Below are positions 1 to 5,469 of a stretch of 5,841 nucleotides of DNA, in pieces. Under the pieces are notes generated by a model. That model ran no database searches. It saw only the letters and a list, made by a program, of their open reading frames with translations, and was not told the origin of the DNA. The stretch is taken from positions 1 to 5,841 of the forward strand of contig USSJ01000089.1 in NCBI GenBank assembly GCA_900557285.1. Direction: 5' to 3'. The position numbers and the translations under genes were made by a program. Source of the stretch: an uncultured Clostridia bacterium (GTDB lineage: Bacteria; Bacillota; Clostridia; Christensenellales; Borkfalkiaceae). The stretch's first letter is position 1, and each line of letters starts with the position of its first letter.

Positions 1-256
1 TGGCGACGGTCTGGCTGCCGCCCTGGGTCTTGACCCAGTTGGCAAGGCCCTGGGTAGCCTGCCGCACGACGTAGATGTTCATGCGGTTGGTGCCCGCGCC
101 GATGACACCGCGAAGGCCTGCGGTGCCGAACTTCAGGGCCACAGCAAAGCGGTCCTGGATGGCAGCATCGTCGTCCTTAACGCTTTCCAGTTCGGGCTTC
201 AGATCTGCATCGGCCAGGTCAGCCGCCAGCCAGCGGTCATACATTTCCTTATACAT
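1..256 (-). CDS. Phospho-sugar mutase (phosphoglucomutase/phosphomannomutase), N-terminal part
   Basis: The gene reads leftwards and runs off the window, leaving 85 complete codons. The protein begins MYKEMYDRWLAADL. Residues about 43-69 carry the family N-terminal signature, including FGTAGLRG followed by GAGTNRMN and YVVRQATQGLANW. In this alpha-D-phosphohexomutase family the segment precedes the phosphoserine active-site loop, which lies beyond the window edge. The family interconverts hexose 1- and 6-phosphates in the cytoplasm, feeding glycolysis, glycogen and cell-wall sugar nucleotides. The start at 256 is supported by an AGGTG ribosome-binding site (266-270, 9 nt upstream) and by a strong promoter. 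A second in-frame ATG at 244 is less well placed. Codons are GC-rich and favour GCC for alanine, unlike the genes after position 1240. The family call is firm; glucose versus mannose preference cannot be read from this fragment. Confidence 0.92.
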   Translation of the reverse strand, partial: MYKEMYDRWLAADLADADLKPELESVKDDDAAIQDRFAVALKFGTAGLRGVIGAGTNRMNIYVVRQATQGLANWVKTQGGSQTVA

Positions 257-297
257 AAGTATATACACCTGCACTTTCTATGGTTGATACTATACTA

Positions 298-326
298 AAT
301 ATACCAACTTCTGTGCGGTGTGTCAA
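298..326 (-). promoter_or_regulatory. SigA/sigma-70 promoter of the phospho-sugar mutase gene
   Basis: On the minus strand a perfect -35 box TTGACA (321-326) is followed, after exactly 17 nt, by the -10 box TATATT (298-303). Transcription would start near 291, giving a leader of about 35 nt before the ATG at 256. A second -10-like TATAGT lies just downstream. The match to consensus and the spacing suggest a strong housekeeping promoter. Neither box overlaps the inverted-repeat cluster further upstream. Confidence 0.85.
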
Positions 327-482
327 TTGAATTTTGGCTATTTTTACCGATTTGTTGCTTTGGTTTTGCAGGGTGGCTTTCGTTCCGCGCCACCTTGCGG
401 CGCTTCACTCGTTTTAACGGCTTTCTGCCTTTATGTGTTCCTTTTGGAGACCAAAAAAGGTAAGCCTAATGGAAGAATCCCA
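327..482. other. Non-coding intergenic stretch with small hairpins
   Basis: I see no credible gene here. Two local inverted repeats stand out. GGTGGC (372-377) pairs with GCCACC (389-394), with an alternative pairing GCGCC (387-391) with GGCGC (399-403). TTTTGG (442-447) pairs with CCAAAA (451-456) around a 3-nt loop. None has a clear T-tract that would make it a convincing terminator. Short frames on both strands overlap here, but they lack a ribosome-binding site and any recognisable motif. The stretch lies upstream of the mutase promoter on the minus strand. Confidence 0.45.
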
Positions 483-516
483 TAATAAAAGGCCCTGCCG
501 CAAGGCAGGCAGGGCC
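483..516 (-). terminator. Rho-independent terminator, minus strand
   Basis: A GC-rich 9-bp stem, GGCCCTGCC (491-499) with GGCAGGGCC (508-516), closes an 8-nt loop. Read leftwards it is followed by TTTTATTA (490-483). Read rightwards there is no T-tract, so it acts on the minus strand only. It lies 215 bp beyond the receiver gene's own terminator, so it is either a backup or the end of a short transcript that starts between 517 and 730. Confidence 0.8.
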
Positions 517-556
517 GGGCAAGCAGCAAATAGAACAATTCTTGCACCCCATTTCC

Positions 557-702
557 ACCACTTTTTGCCCCTTATATACCCAATAACTGCAAAAGTGGTA
601 TACCACTTTCTAACCACTTTTACAGTTTAATAAGTGGTTAAATATAACTTAGATATGTAATTTTTATAACCACTTATTGAGTTATTCAGTTGTATAAGGG
701 GC
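557..702. repeat. Nested inverted-repeat element with six AAGTGGT heptamers
   Basis: The heptamer AAGTGGT occurs six times in 119 bp: forward at 593 and 632; as ACCACTT at 557, 602, 613 and 669. Two copies form the perfect 18-bp palindrome AAAGTGGTATACCACTTT (592-609). A second pair makes TAACCACTT (611-619) with AAGTGGTTA (632-640). A third pair makes AATAAGTGGTTA (629-640) with TAACCACTTATT (667-678). The region from 567 to 702 is also bounded by collinear, imperfect inverted arms: GCCCCTTATA with TATAAGGGGC, AATAACT (582-588) with AGTTATT (680-686), then AAGTGGT (593) with ACCACTT (669). The arms are about 33 bp long around a 69-nt centre. It could be a small non-autonomous mobile element (MITE-like), a multi-site operator, or a structured RNA. 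No target-site duplication is visible at the arm ends. The repeats are certain; their function is unknown. Confidence 0.8.
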
Positions 703-730
703 GCAGGTGCTTTTCCCAAAAACCTATCGC

Positions 731-767
731 AAAATAAATGCGTCCCACCATCCCGGCAGGGCGCATT
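731..767 (-). terminator. Rho-independent terminator after the receiver-domain gene
   Basis: Read leftwards, AATGCG plus CCC (767-759) pairs with GGG plus CGCATT (746-737), with one unpaired base at 743 and a 12-nt loop. The stem runs into the T-rich tract TTTATTTT (738-731). It begins 12 bp past the stop codon of the minus-strand receiver gene, which is the expected place for that gene's terminator. Confidence 0.75.
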
Positions 768-778
768 GCTTGTTTGCT

Positions 779-1240
779 TTATTCGCCGGTCTCCTCTTCC
801 AACACATGGGTGATGGTTTCAAGGTCGATCGGCTTGGGGATATAGCCGCTCATGCCCGCATCGTAGCACTTTTTGCGGTCGGCGGCAAAGGTGTTGGCCG
901 TCATGGCAAAGATGGACACATCGTGGTCGGGACGGTCACTGGCGCGGATACGGCGGGTGGCCTCCACGCCGTCCATCACCGGCATCTGCATGTCCATGAA
1001 CACCGCAAAATAGCTGCCGGGGGCCGACTTTTCAAACATTTCCACTGCCTTCTGCCCGTCCTCGGCCCAGTCCACTTTCAGACCAATGCTTTGCAGCAGC
1101 TCCACGGCGATCTCAGCGTTCAGGGCATTGTCCTCGGCCAGCAGCACCCGTTTGCCGGTAAAGTCGGCGGTGGTCTCCCCCGTCTTGTGCGGGGCCAGCA
1201 CGGCGGCGCGCTGGGCGTCGTGTTGTTTTGTCTGATCCAT
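779..1240 (-). CDS. Response-regulator receiver domain, probably the C-terminal end of a hybrid histidine kinase (partial)
   Basis: The 3' end of a leftward gene encodes a complete CheY-like receiver domain. Counting from the in-frame ATG at 1240, the domain spans residues about 29-150. The acidic pair sits in LLAEDN (E36, D37), the phospho-acceptor is D83 in FMDMQMPVMDG, the switch threonine is T114 in AMTAN, and the lysine is K136 in PKPID. LLAEDN, MDMQMPVMDG and the ending GMSGYIPKPID are typical of receivers at the end of hybrid sensor kinases, which take phosphate from the kinase histidine. The kinase part is missing: upstream of about 1240 the frame stays open but reads the antisense of lgt. 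The ATG at 1240 has no convincing ribosome-binding site, so I treat this as a gene broken by the junction and not as a free-standing regulator. Codon use is GC-rich and GCC-favouring, like the mutase gene. The stop at 779 is followed by a terminator. Confidence 0.8.
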   Translation of the reverse strand: MDQTKQHDAQRAAVLAPHKTGETTADFTGKRVLLAEDNALNAEIAVELLQSIGLKVDWAEDGQKAVEMFEKSAPGSYFAVFMDMQMPVMDGVEATRRIRASDRPDHDVSIFAMTANTFAADRKKCYDAGMSGYIPKPIDLETITHVLEEETGE

Positions 1241-1250
1241 AAGATCAATT
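1200..1250. other. Junction between two unrelated sequences
   Basis: To the left, the minus strand encodes a receiver-domain protein down to at least residue 29 of its frame (near 1156) and possibly to 1240. To the right, the plus strand encodes Lgt from HKINFLRVAD (about 1238) onwards. Neither gene continues across: the kinase portion of one and the N-terminal half of the other are both absent. The changeover lies within about 1205-1246, where two GATC sites (1234 and 1243) sit 5 bp apart. Alanine codon choice and GATC frequency both change here. An assembly or cloning chimera is the simplest reading; a real rearrangement is possible. Confidence 0.75.
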
Positions 1251-1873
1251 TTCTCAGGGTTGCAGATTGTCTTATGCCCTGTGTGATTCTTGCGCAGGCG
1301 GTCGGCAGATGGGGCAATTTTATCAATCAGGAAGTCTACGGGCCGAAGGTTACCGATCCCGCATTGCAGTGGTTTCCGTTTTCCGTATTCATTGAGGACG
1401 TCGGAGAATGGCATTATGCGTTTTTCTTTTATGAAAGCATATTGGATCTGATCATCTTTGCGCTTTTGTTCACGCTGATGTGGAAGTTTGTGAAAAAACC
1501 GCACGGACTTGCGACGGCTGGATATTTCTTCGGATACGGATTGGTACGTTCGGTTATGGAACCGCTCCGCGATTCGCAGTTTATTCTCGGAAGCGAGGTG
1601 GCAGTGTCGCAGTTATTTGCGATGGGCATGGCTCTCGCGGGGATTCTGCTTTTTGTTGCGGTACTGTATTTCAACCGCAGAAAGTACGGGAGTGCGTTCG
1701 GTGCGGTCAGCGGAGAGCCGTTGGCGATTTTGCCGAAGTATTATACGCAGGAACAGCGGCGTAAGATGGAAGAAGAAAAGAAGAAAAAGCTGGCGGCGGC
1801 ACAGAACGCAATGCAGGCAGGAAATGCTGCAACGGATGAACAAAAGAAATCGCAGGACGGAAGCGAGAAATGA
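1241..1873 (+). CDS. lgt: Prolipoprotein diacylglyceryl transferase, C-terminal half (5' truncated)
   Basis: Lgt is a membrane enzyme that moves diacylglycerol from phosphatidylglycerol to the lipobox cysteine of prolipoproteins, the first step of lipoprotein maturation. The fragment has about 210 residues. It shows the Lgt signature GRWGNFINQEVYG (start near 1301), with the conserved Arg, Asn and Glu, and later YGLVRSVMEPLRDS, which matches the second conserved Arg/Glu pair (R239 and E243 in E. coli numbering). At least three hydrophobic segments follow. The N-terminal half with the essential histidine (H103 in E. coli) is missing, so the fragment would not be active as shown. About 55 residues after the last membrane segment form an unusual Lys/Glu-rich tail (QRRKMEEEKKKK). 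The frame is open back to 707, but that part is antisense of other features and not Lgt. The stop overlaps the pncB start by 4 nt (ATGA). Confidence 0.9.
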   Translation, partial: KINFLRVADCLMPCVILAQAVGRWGNFINQEVYGPKVTDPALQWFPFSVFIEDVGEWHYAFFFYESILDLIIFALLFTLMWKFVKKPHGLATAGYFFGYGLVRSVMEPLRDSQFILGSEVAVSQLFAMGMALAGILLFVAVLYFNRRKYGSAFGAVSGEPLAILPKYYTQEQRRKMEEEKKKKLAAAQNAMQAGNAATDEQKKSQDGSEK

Positions 1874-3321
1874 AAAGCAAGTCGCGTAATCTGACGTTAT
1901 TGACCGATCTGTATCAGCTGACGATGATGGACGGTTATCTGAAAAACGGAAAAGAAGGGGATGTGGCGGTATTTGATTTATTTTACCGCCGCAATAATGT
2001 GATCACCTATTCGGTTGCGGCAGGATTGGAACAGGCTGTCGATTATATTTTGAATATCCGCTTTGAAAAAGAGGATATCGAATACCTTCGTTCGCTGAAT
2101 CTGTTTGACGAGCAGTTTTTGGAATATCTGAAAACGTTTCGTTTTACGGGGGATGTGTATGCCGTGCCGGAGGGTACTCTCGTATTTCCCGAAGAGCCGA
2201 TCATAACGGTGCGAGCGCCCGTTCTGGAAGCGCAGTTTCTGGAGACAGCGCTTTTGAATATTGTCAATCATCAGACGTTGATCGCGTCCAAATCTTCGAA
2301 AGTTGCCTATGCGGCGAAAGGCGATTCGGTAATGGAATTCGGGCTTCGCCGTGCGCAAGGTCCGGACGCCGGAATTTACGGCGCGCGTGCGTCGGTGATC
2401 GGAGGTTGCCGTTCTACGTCGAATGTGTTGGCGGGCCAGATGTTCCATATTCCTGTGGCAGGGACGCATGCGCACAGTTGGGTAATGAATTTTCCTTCCG
2501 AATACGAAGCGTTCCGCGCGTATGCGAAGATGTATCCCGATGCGTGCCTGCTGCTTGTCGATACGTACGATACGTTGGGCAGCGGCGTTCCGAACGCGAT
2601 ACGGGTTTTTAAGGAACTCCGTAAAGAGGGGCATGAGCCGAAGGGGATCCGACTGGACAGCGGCGATCTTGCTTATCTGTCAAAGTGTGCGCGTAAGATG
2701 CTGGATGATGCAGGGTTCCCTGATGCGATCATCTGCGCGTCGGGCGACCTGGATGAGTATCTGATCACGTCATTGAAGAATCAGGGTGCGTGCATTGATC
2801 TTTGGGGCGTGGGGACAAAGCTGATCACAAGTGCAGACATGCCGGCATTGGGCGGGGTGTATAAGTTGTCTGCGTTGACGCCGAAAGGCGGAGAAGAGAT
2901 ACCCAAGATCAAGCTTTCGGATAACACGGACAAGATCACAAATCCCGGGTTCAAGCAGGTGTACAGGATCTATGACAATAAGACGGGCAAGGCGGAAGCG
3001 GATCTGATTGCTCTCAGATCGGAAAAGTTTGACGAAAGTCTGCCGCTGACGGTATTTCACCCGAAAGATACGTGGAAGAAAACGACGTTTACCGATTATA
3101 CGTTGCGGCCGTTGCTGGAGCAGGTGATCCGCGGAGGGAAACTTGCCGCGCAGATGCCGGATCTTGCAGCGATCTGCGATTATGCGGAGAAGGAGAAGGA
3201 AAGTTTCTGGGATGAATATAAGCGTCCTGACAATCCTCATGTTTATAAAGTCGATTTGTCGCAGCAGTTATATGATACAAAAAATAAACTGATCGCACAG
3301 ATAAGGGAGAATCATGGCTAA
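1870..3321 (+). CDS. pncB: Nicotinate phosphoribosyltransferase
   Basis: PncB joins nicotinate and PRPP to give nicotinate mononucleotide, the entry step of the Preiss-Handler NAD salvage route in the cytoplasm; ATP hydrolysis drives the reaction in this family. The 483-residue length is normal for the Firmicutes form. Family motifs in order are: LLTDLYQLTMM at 10-20; EFGLRRAQGPD near 156-166; GTHAHSWVMNFPSE at 198-211, whose H202 fits the phosphorylated active-site histidine; LLLVDTYDT at 227-235; GIRLDSGDL at 259-267; LWGVGTKL at 311-318; GGVYKLSA at 328-335. The start ATG overlaps the lgt stop (ATGA), and GGAAG at 1859-1863 can serve as the ribosome-binding site, so translation is probably coupled to lgt. 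The 3' end overlaps the next gene by 8 nt. The reading frame is intact, with no missing key residue. Confidence 0.97.
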   Translation: MKSKSRNLTLLTDLYQLTMMDGYLKNGKEGDVAVFDLFYRRNNVITYSVAAGLEQAVDYILNIRFEKEDIEYLRSLNLFDEQFLEYLKTFRFTGDVYAVPEGTLVFPEEPIITVRAPVLEAQFLETALLNIVNHQTLIASKSSKVAYAAKGDSVMEFGLRRAQGPDAGIYGARASVIGGCRSTSNVLAGQMFHIPVAGTHAHSWVMNFPSEYEAFRAYAKMYPDACLLLVDTYDTLGSGVPNAIRVFKELRKEGHEPKGIRLDSGDLAYLSKCARKMLDDAGFPDAIICASGDLDEYLITSLKNQGACIDLWGVGTKLITSADMPALGGVYKLSALTPKGGEEIPKIKLSDNTDKITNPGFKQVYRIYDNKTGKAEADLIALRSEKFDESLPLTVFHPKDTWKKTTFTDYTLRPLLEQVIRGGKLAAQMPDLAAICDYAEKEKESFWDEYKRPDNPHVYKVDLSQQLYDTKNKLIAQIRENHG

Positions 3322-3874
3322 GAAGATTACGCAGCAAGAAGCTGAAAAGCTGATCGCGGGGATCCGCGAGGCGTATGAGATCAAGATCCGTCAGCTGAAT
3401 TATCGGCTGGAAGGGCTGACGGCGGAGAATCGAAGCCTTCGCGCGAGCCTGGCGGAGCTGAAAAGCAGGGAAGGGAAAGTAGGCAAGGCAATTGTGGCGG
3501 CGGAAGAGAAAGGCGAGGAGATCGTGCGCCTGTATCGTATGTCTGCCGAAACGGAATTGAATACGTTGCGTCTGTTTGCGGAAAAGTGGAAACGGCTTGC
3601 GGGACAGATGGCAGGGGCGATCCCGGAATCGGAAGCGAAGAAGTACGCCGATTTTGCGGAGAATCTGTCGGCCTTGCTCGGGAAAGAGCGCGGAAGATTC
3701 GGAGTGTCGGACGCAAATGCGGCGGAACAAGAATCGTTTGATCCGAAAGCGGTGATCGAAAAGTATGTGGAAGGCGAGGAAGAGACGGGGTTCAACCTGG
3801 ACGACGTGATCAATCCGAAGGGCGAACTGGATCTTGAAAAACTTTGCCGCAATCTCGGGCTTATGGATGACTGA
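3314..3874 (+). CDS. Coiled-coil protein of unknown function, DivIVA-like character
   Basis: The protein has 186 residues, is soluble and highly charged, with no signal peptide or membrane segment. Residues about 5-55 form a likely coiled coil (EIKIRQLNYRLEGLTAENR). Residues 58-95 (KAIVAAEEKGEEIVRLYRMS) resemble the 'A..A.EI...A..EAE' helix of DivIVA-type proteins. A linker of about residues 125-155 leads to a compact tail, GFNLDDVINPKGELDLEKL plus CRNLGLMDD, which looks like a conserved docking motif. The N-terminal DivIVA lipid-binding domain is not recognisable, so the relation to DivIVA is weak inference. The start is well supported: AGGGAG at 3304-3309 lies 4 nt before the ATG, which overlaps the pncB stop by 8 nt. 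It lies between pncB and lspA in the same operon. A role in cell division or envelope organisation is possible but unproven. Confidence 0.85.
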   Translation: MAKKITQQEAEKLIAGIREAYEIKIRQLNYRLEGLTAENRSLRASLAELKSREGKVGKAIVAAEEKGEEIVRLYRMSAETELNTLRLFAEKWKRLAGQMAGAIPESEAKKYADFAENLSALLGKERGRFGVSDANAAEQESFDPKAVIEKYVEGEEETGFNLDDVINPKGELDLEKLCRNLGLMDD

Positions 3875-3903
3875 GCCCATCCGATAAAAAACAGGAAGAA
3901 TTT

Positions 3904-4533
3904 ATGGTATACGCAATTGTATTTTTACTTTTGGTTTTACTGGATCAGGTCACGAAGGCGGCCGCATTTGCGCTGGTAGACGTGAATGAGCCGGTCAGGT
4001 ACTGGCTTGGGAAAGTGTTTGGAATCGACACGTTGATCAACAAGGGGATGTCATTCGGGATCGGATCGGATACACCGTGGGCATTGCCGCTATTTATTGC
4101 ATTGACGTCTGTTGCGATCGTTGTTTTGTTGGGGTTTATTATCAAGCTGAATAAAAAACGCCGTTTTCTGAAAACAGCGCTCGTGCTGATCATGGCGGGA
4201 GCGGCGGGGAATCTGATCGACCGTTGCATTCTGGGCGGAGTGCGGGATCTGATCTACATGGATTTCCGTTTTATAATCAACAGCGATTATCTGTGTTTCA
4301 GCAACAATATAGCGGACATAGTTATTACGGTGGGTGCCGTGATGTTCATTCTGGCGCTTTTGTTTGTGGATTCGGACGCAATTTTCCGTGCGCATAAAGA
4401 TAAGAAGGAAGAAAAGCAGGAAGTGGAGACGGCGGCGGAAGATCTTGTAAAGCGAGCGGGTGGAGCAGATAACGATCTGGGTGCCGTACCGCAGGAGAAA
4501 ACGGAAAAGAATTCCGATAAAGACAATGAATAA
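3904..4533 (+). CDS. lspA: Lipoprotein signal peptidase (signal peptidase II)
   Basis: LspA is a membrane aspartyl protease that cuts the signal peptide from prolipoproteins after Lgt has lipidated them. The family landmarks are present: LLDQVTK at 12-18; NKGMSFGIG at 46-54; AGAAGNLIDR at 98-107; the first catalytic aspartate D115 in GGVRDLIYMDF; and the second, D138, in NNIADIVITVG. Four hydrophobic segments are seen at about 2-24, 58-80, 91-110 and 134-155. At 209 residues it is longer than the usual 150-170 because a charged, Lys/Glu-rich tail of about 46 residues follows the last membrane segment. The start has AGGAAG (3893-3898) 5 nt upstream. The gene follows the coiled-coil gene after 29 nt and overlaps the next gene by 8 nt. 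Confidence 0.95.
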   Translation: MVYAIVFLLLVLLDQVTKAAAFALVDVNEPVRYWLGKVFGIDTLINKGMSFGIGSDTPWALPLFIALTSVAIVVLLGFIIKLNKKRRFLKTALVLIMAGAAGNLIDRCILGGVRDLIYMDFRFIINSDYLCFSNNIADIVITVGAVMFILALLFVDSDAIFRAHKDKKEEKQEVETAAEDLVKRAGGADNDLGAVPQEKTEKNSDKDNE

Positions 4534-5449
4534 AGAATGCAGCATAGCGGCGCGGGAGCCGTGTGCGCGGTTGGATGTTTTTTTGGCGCAGGAGCTGAAT
4601 CTGACGCGTTCGGCGGCGAAGAAACTGATCGAAGAAGGCCTCGTGCGCGTAAACGGCGAGGCGGTAAAAGCTTCGCAGGCGGTCAATGCGGGAGACAGGG
4701 CGGACGTAATCATGCCGGAGCCGAAAACGCTGGATCTTACGCCACAGGATATTCCGATCGATATCGTTTATGAGGATGACGACATTGCGGTGATCAATAA
4801 GCCGCAGGGCCTCACGGTTCATGCAGGGAGCGGGAATCTGACGGGCACGCTCGTGAACGCGCTTTTGTATCGCTTGAAAAGTCTGAGCACGATCAACGGC
4901 GTGATCCGCCCCGGAATCGTGCACAGGATCGACAAGGACACATCGGGACTGCTGGTGGTCGCAAAGAATGACGCCGCACATTTATCGTTGTCGGCGCAGA
5001 TTGCAGATAAAACGTGTTCGCGCGAATATCTTGCGCTTTGCGAGGGGATTGTCAAAGACGATTCGGGAAGGATCGAAACATATATAGGCAGGCATCCGAC
5101 CGATCGCATCAAGATGGCGGTCGTATCGGCGGAGAAAGGCAGGTATGCCGCCACGAATTATGAAGTCGTAAAAAGGTTTTCGAAGGGATATACGCTGATG
5201 CGCTTTAAGCTGGAAACGGGCAGGACGCATCAGATTCGGGTGCATTGCCGTTATATCGGGCATCCGATCGTGGGAGATCCTATTTACGGGAGCAAAAAAC
5301 AGAAATTTCAATTGAACGGCCAGTTATTGCATGCGTACAGGCTGGGGCTGACGCACCCGAGAACGGGCGAGCGAATGGTATTTGAAGCGCCGATCCCGGA
5401 TTATTTTGAAAAAGTACTCAATACTTTGGAAAAAGGCGGAGAAATCTAA
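4526..5449 (+). CDS. rluD: RluA/RluD-family large-subunit rRNA pseudouridine synthase
   Basis: The family converts specific uridines in 23S rRNA (or tRNA) to pseudouridine. From the chosen start the protein has 307 residues, normal for RluD-like enzymes. Residues about 14-65 form an S4 RNA-binding domain (RLDVFLAQELNLTRSAAKKL, then EEGLVRVNG and AGDRADV). The catalytic domain follows, with NKPQGLTVHAG at 91-101, the active-site motif HRIDKDTSGLLVVAKND at 133-149 (catalytic D136), and LETGRTHQIRVH plus GHPIVGDPIYG at 229-255. An upstream GTG at 4460 would add 22 basic residues lying within lspA and unlike the family. The ATG at 4526, overlapping the lspA stop (ATGAATAA), fits the usual N-terminus. 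The ribosome-binding site is weak, consistent with translational coupling. The exact target uridine cannot be assigned, so the symbol is given by family and by synteny with lspA and pyrR. Confidence 0.92.
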   Translation: MNKECSIAAREPCARLDVFLAQELNLTRSAAKKLIEEGLVRVNGEAVKASQAVNAGDRADVIMPEPKTLDLTPQDIPIDIVYEDDDIAVINKPQGLTVHAGSGNLTGTLVNALLYRLKSLSTINGVIRPGIVHRIDKDTSGLLVVAKNDAAHLSLSAQIADKTCSREYLALCEGIVKDDSGRIETYIGRHPTDRIKMAVVSAEKGRYAATNYEVVKRFSKGYTLMRFKLETGRTHQIRVHCRYIGHPIVGDPIYGSKKQKFQLNGQLLHAYRLGLTHPRTGERMVFEAPIPDYFEKVLNTLEKGGEI

Positions 5450-5469
5450 AGAGATTCAGGAGACAGATC

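Noticed and set aside
75..287. Plus-strand 70-residue frame
   Set aside because: It is antisense to the phospho-sugar mutase start and its leader; the minus-strand protein has clear family motifs.
414..630. Small overlapping frames of 65-67 residues on both strands
   Set aside because: They have no convincing ribosome-binding site, no recognisable motif, and they span the terminator hairpin and part of the repeat cluster.
557..702. CRISPR array
   Set aside because: The repeated unit is only 7 bp, occurs in both orientations and has irregular spacing (9, 11, 19, 36-37 nt).
707..1240. N-terminal extension of Lgt (His/Gly-rich, many HxH patterns) as a new metal-binding domain
   Set aside because: It is the antisense of a clear receiver domain with all catalytic residues, plus that gene's terminator. 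The His-rich look comes from reverse-reading GTG/ATG-rich coding DNA.
1978..2634. Long minus-strand frame (218 residues) inside pncB
   Set aside because: It is a shadow of the intact pncB gene; Arg/His-rich composition is typical of antisense translation, and no motif is seen.
4460..4525. GTG start giving a 329-residue RluD-like protein
   Set aside because: The extra 22 residues are basic, lie within lspA and do not match the family; the ATG at 4526 coupled to the lspA stop fits better.
4755..4765. GATCGAT as a proximity-ligation scar
   Set aside because: The RluD-like reading frame and its conserved motifs run intact through this point, so there is no sign of joined fragments.
5450..5469. 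pyr attenuator or PyrR-binding leader before pyrR
   Set aside because: Only 20 nt separate the two genes, with no room for an antiterminator/terminator structure.
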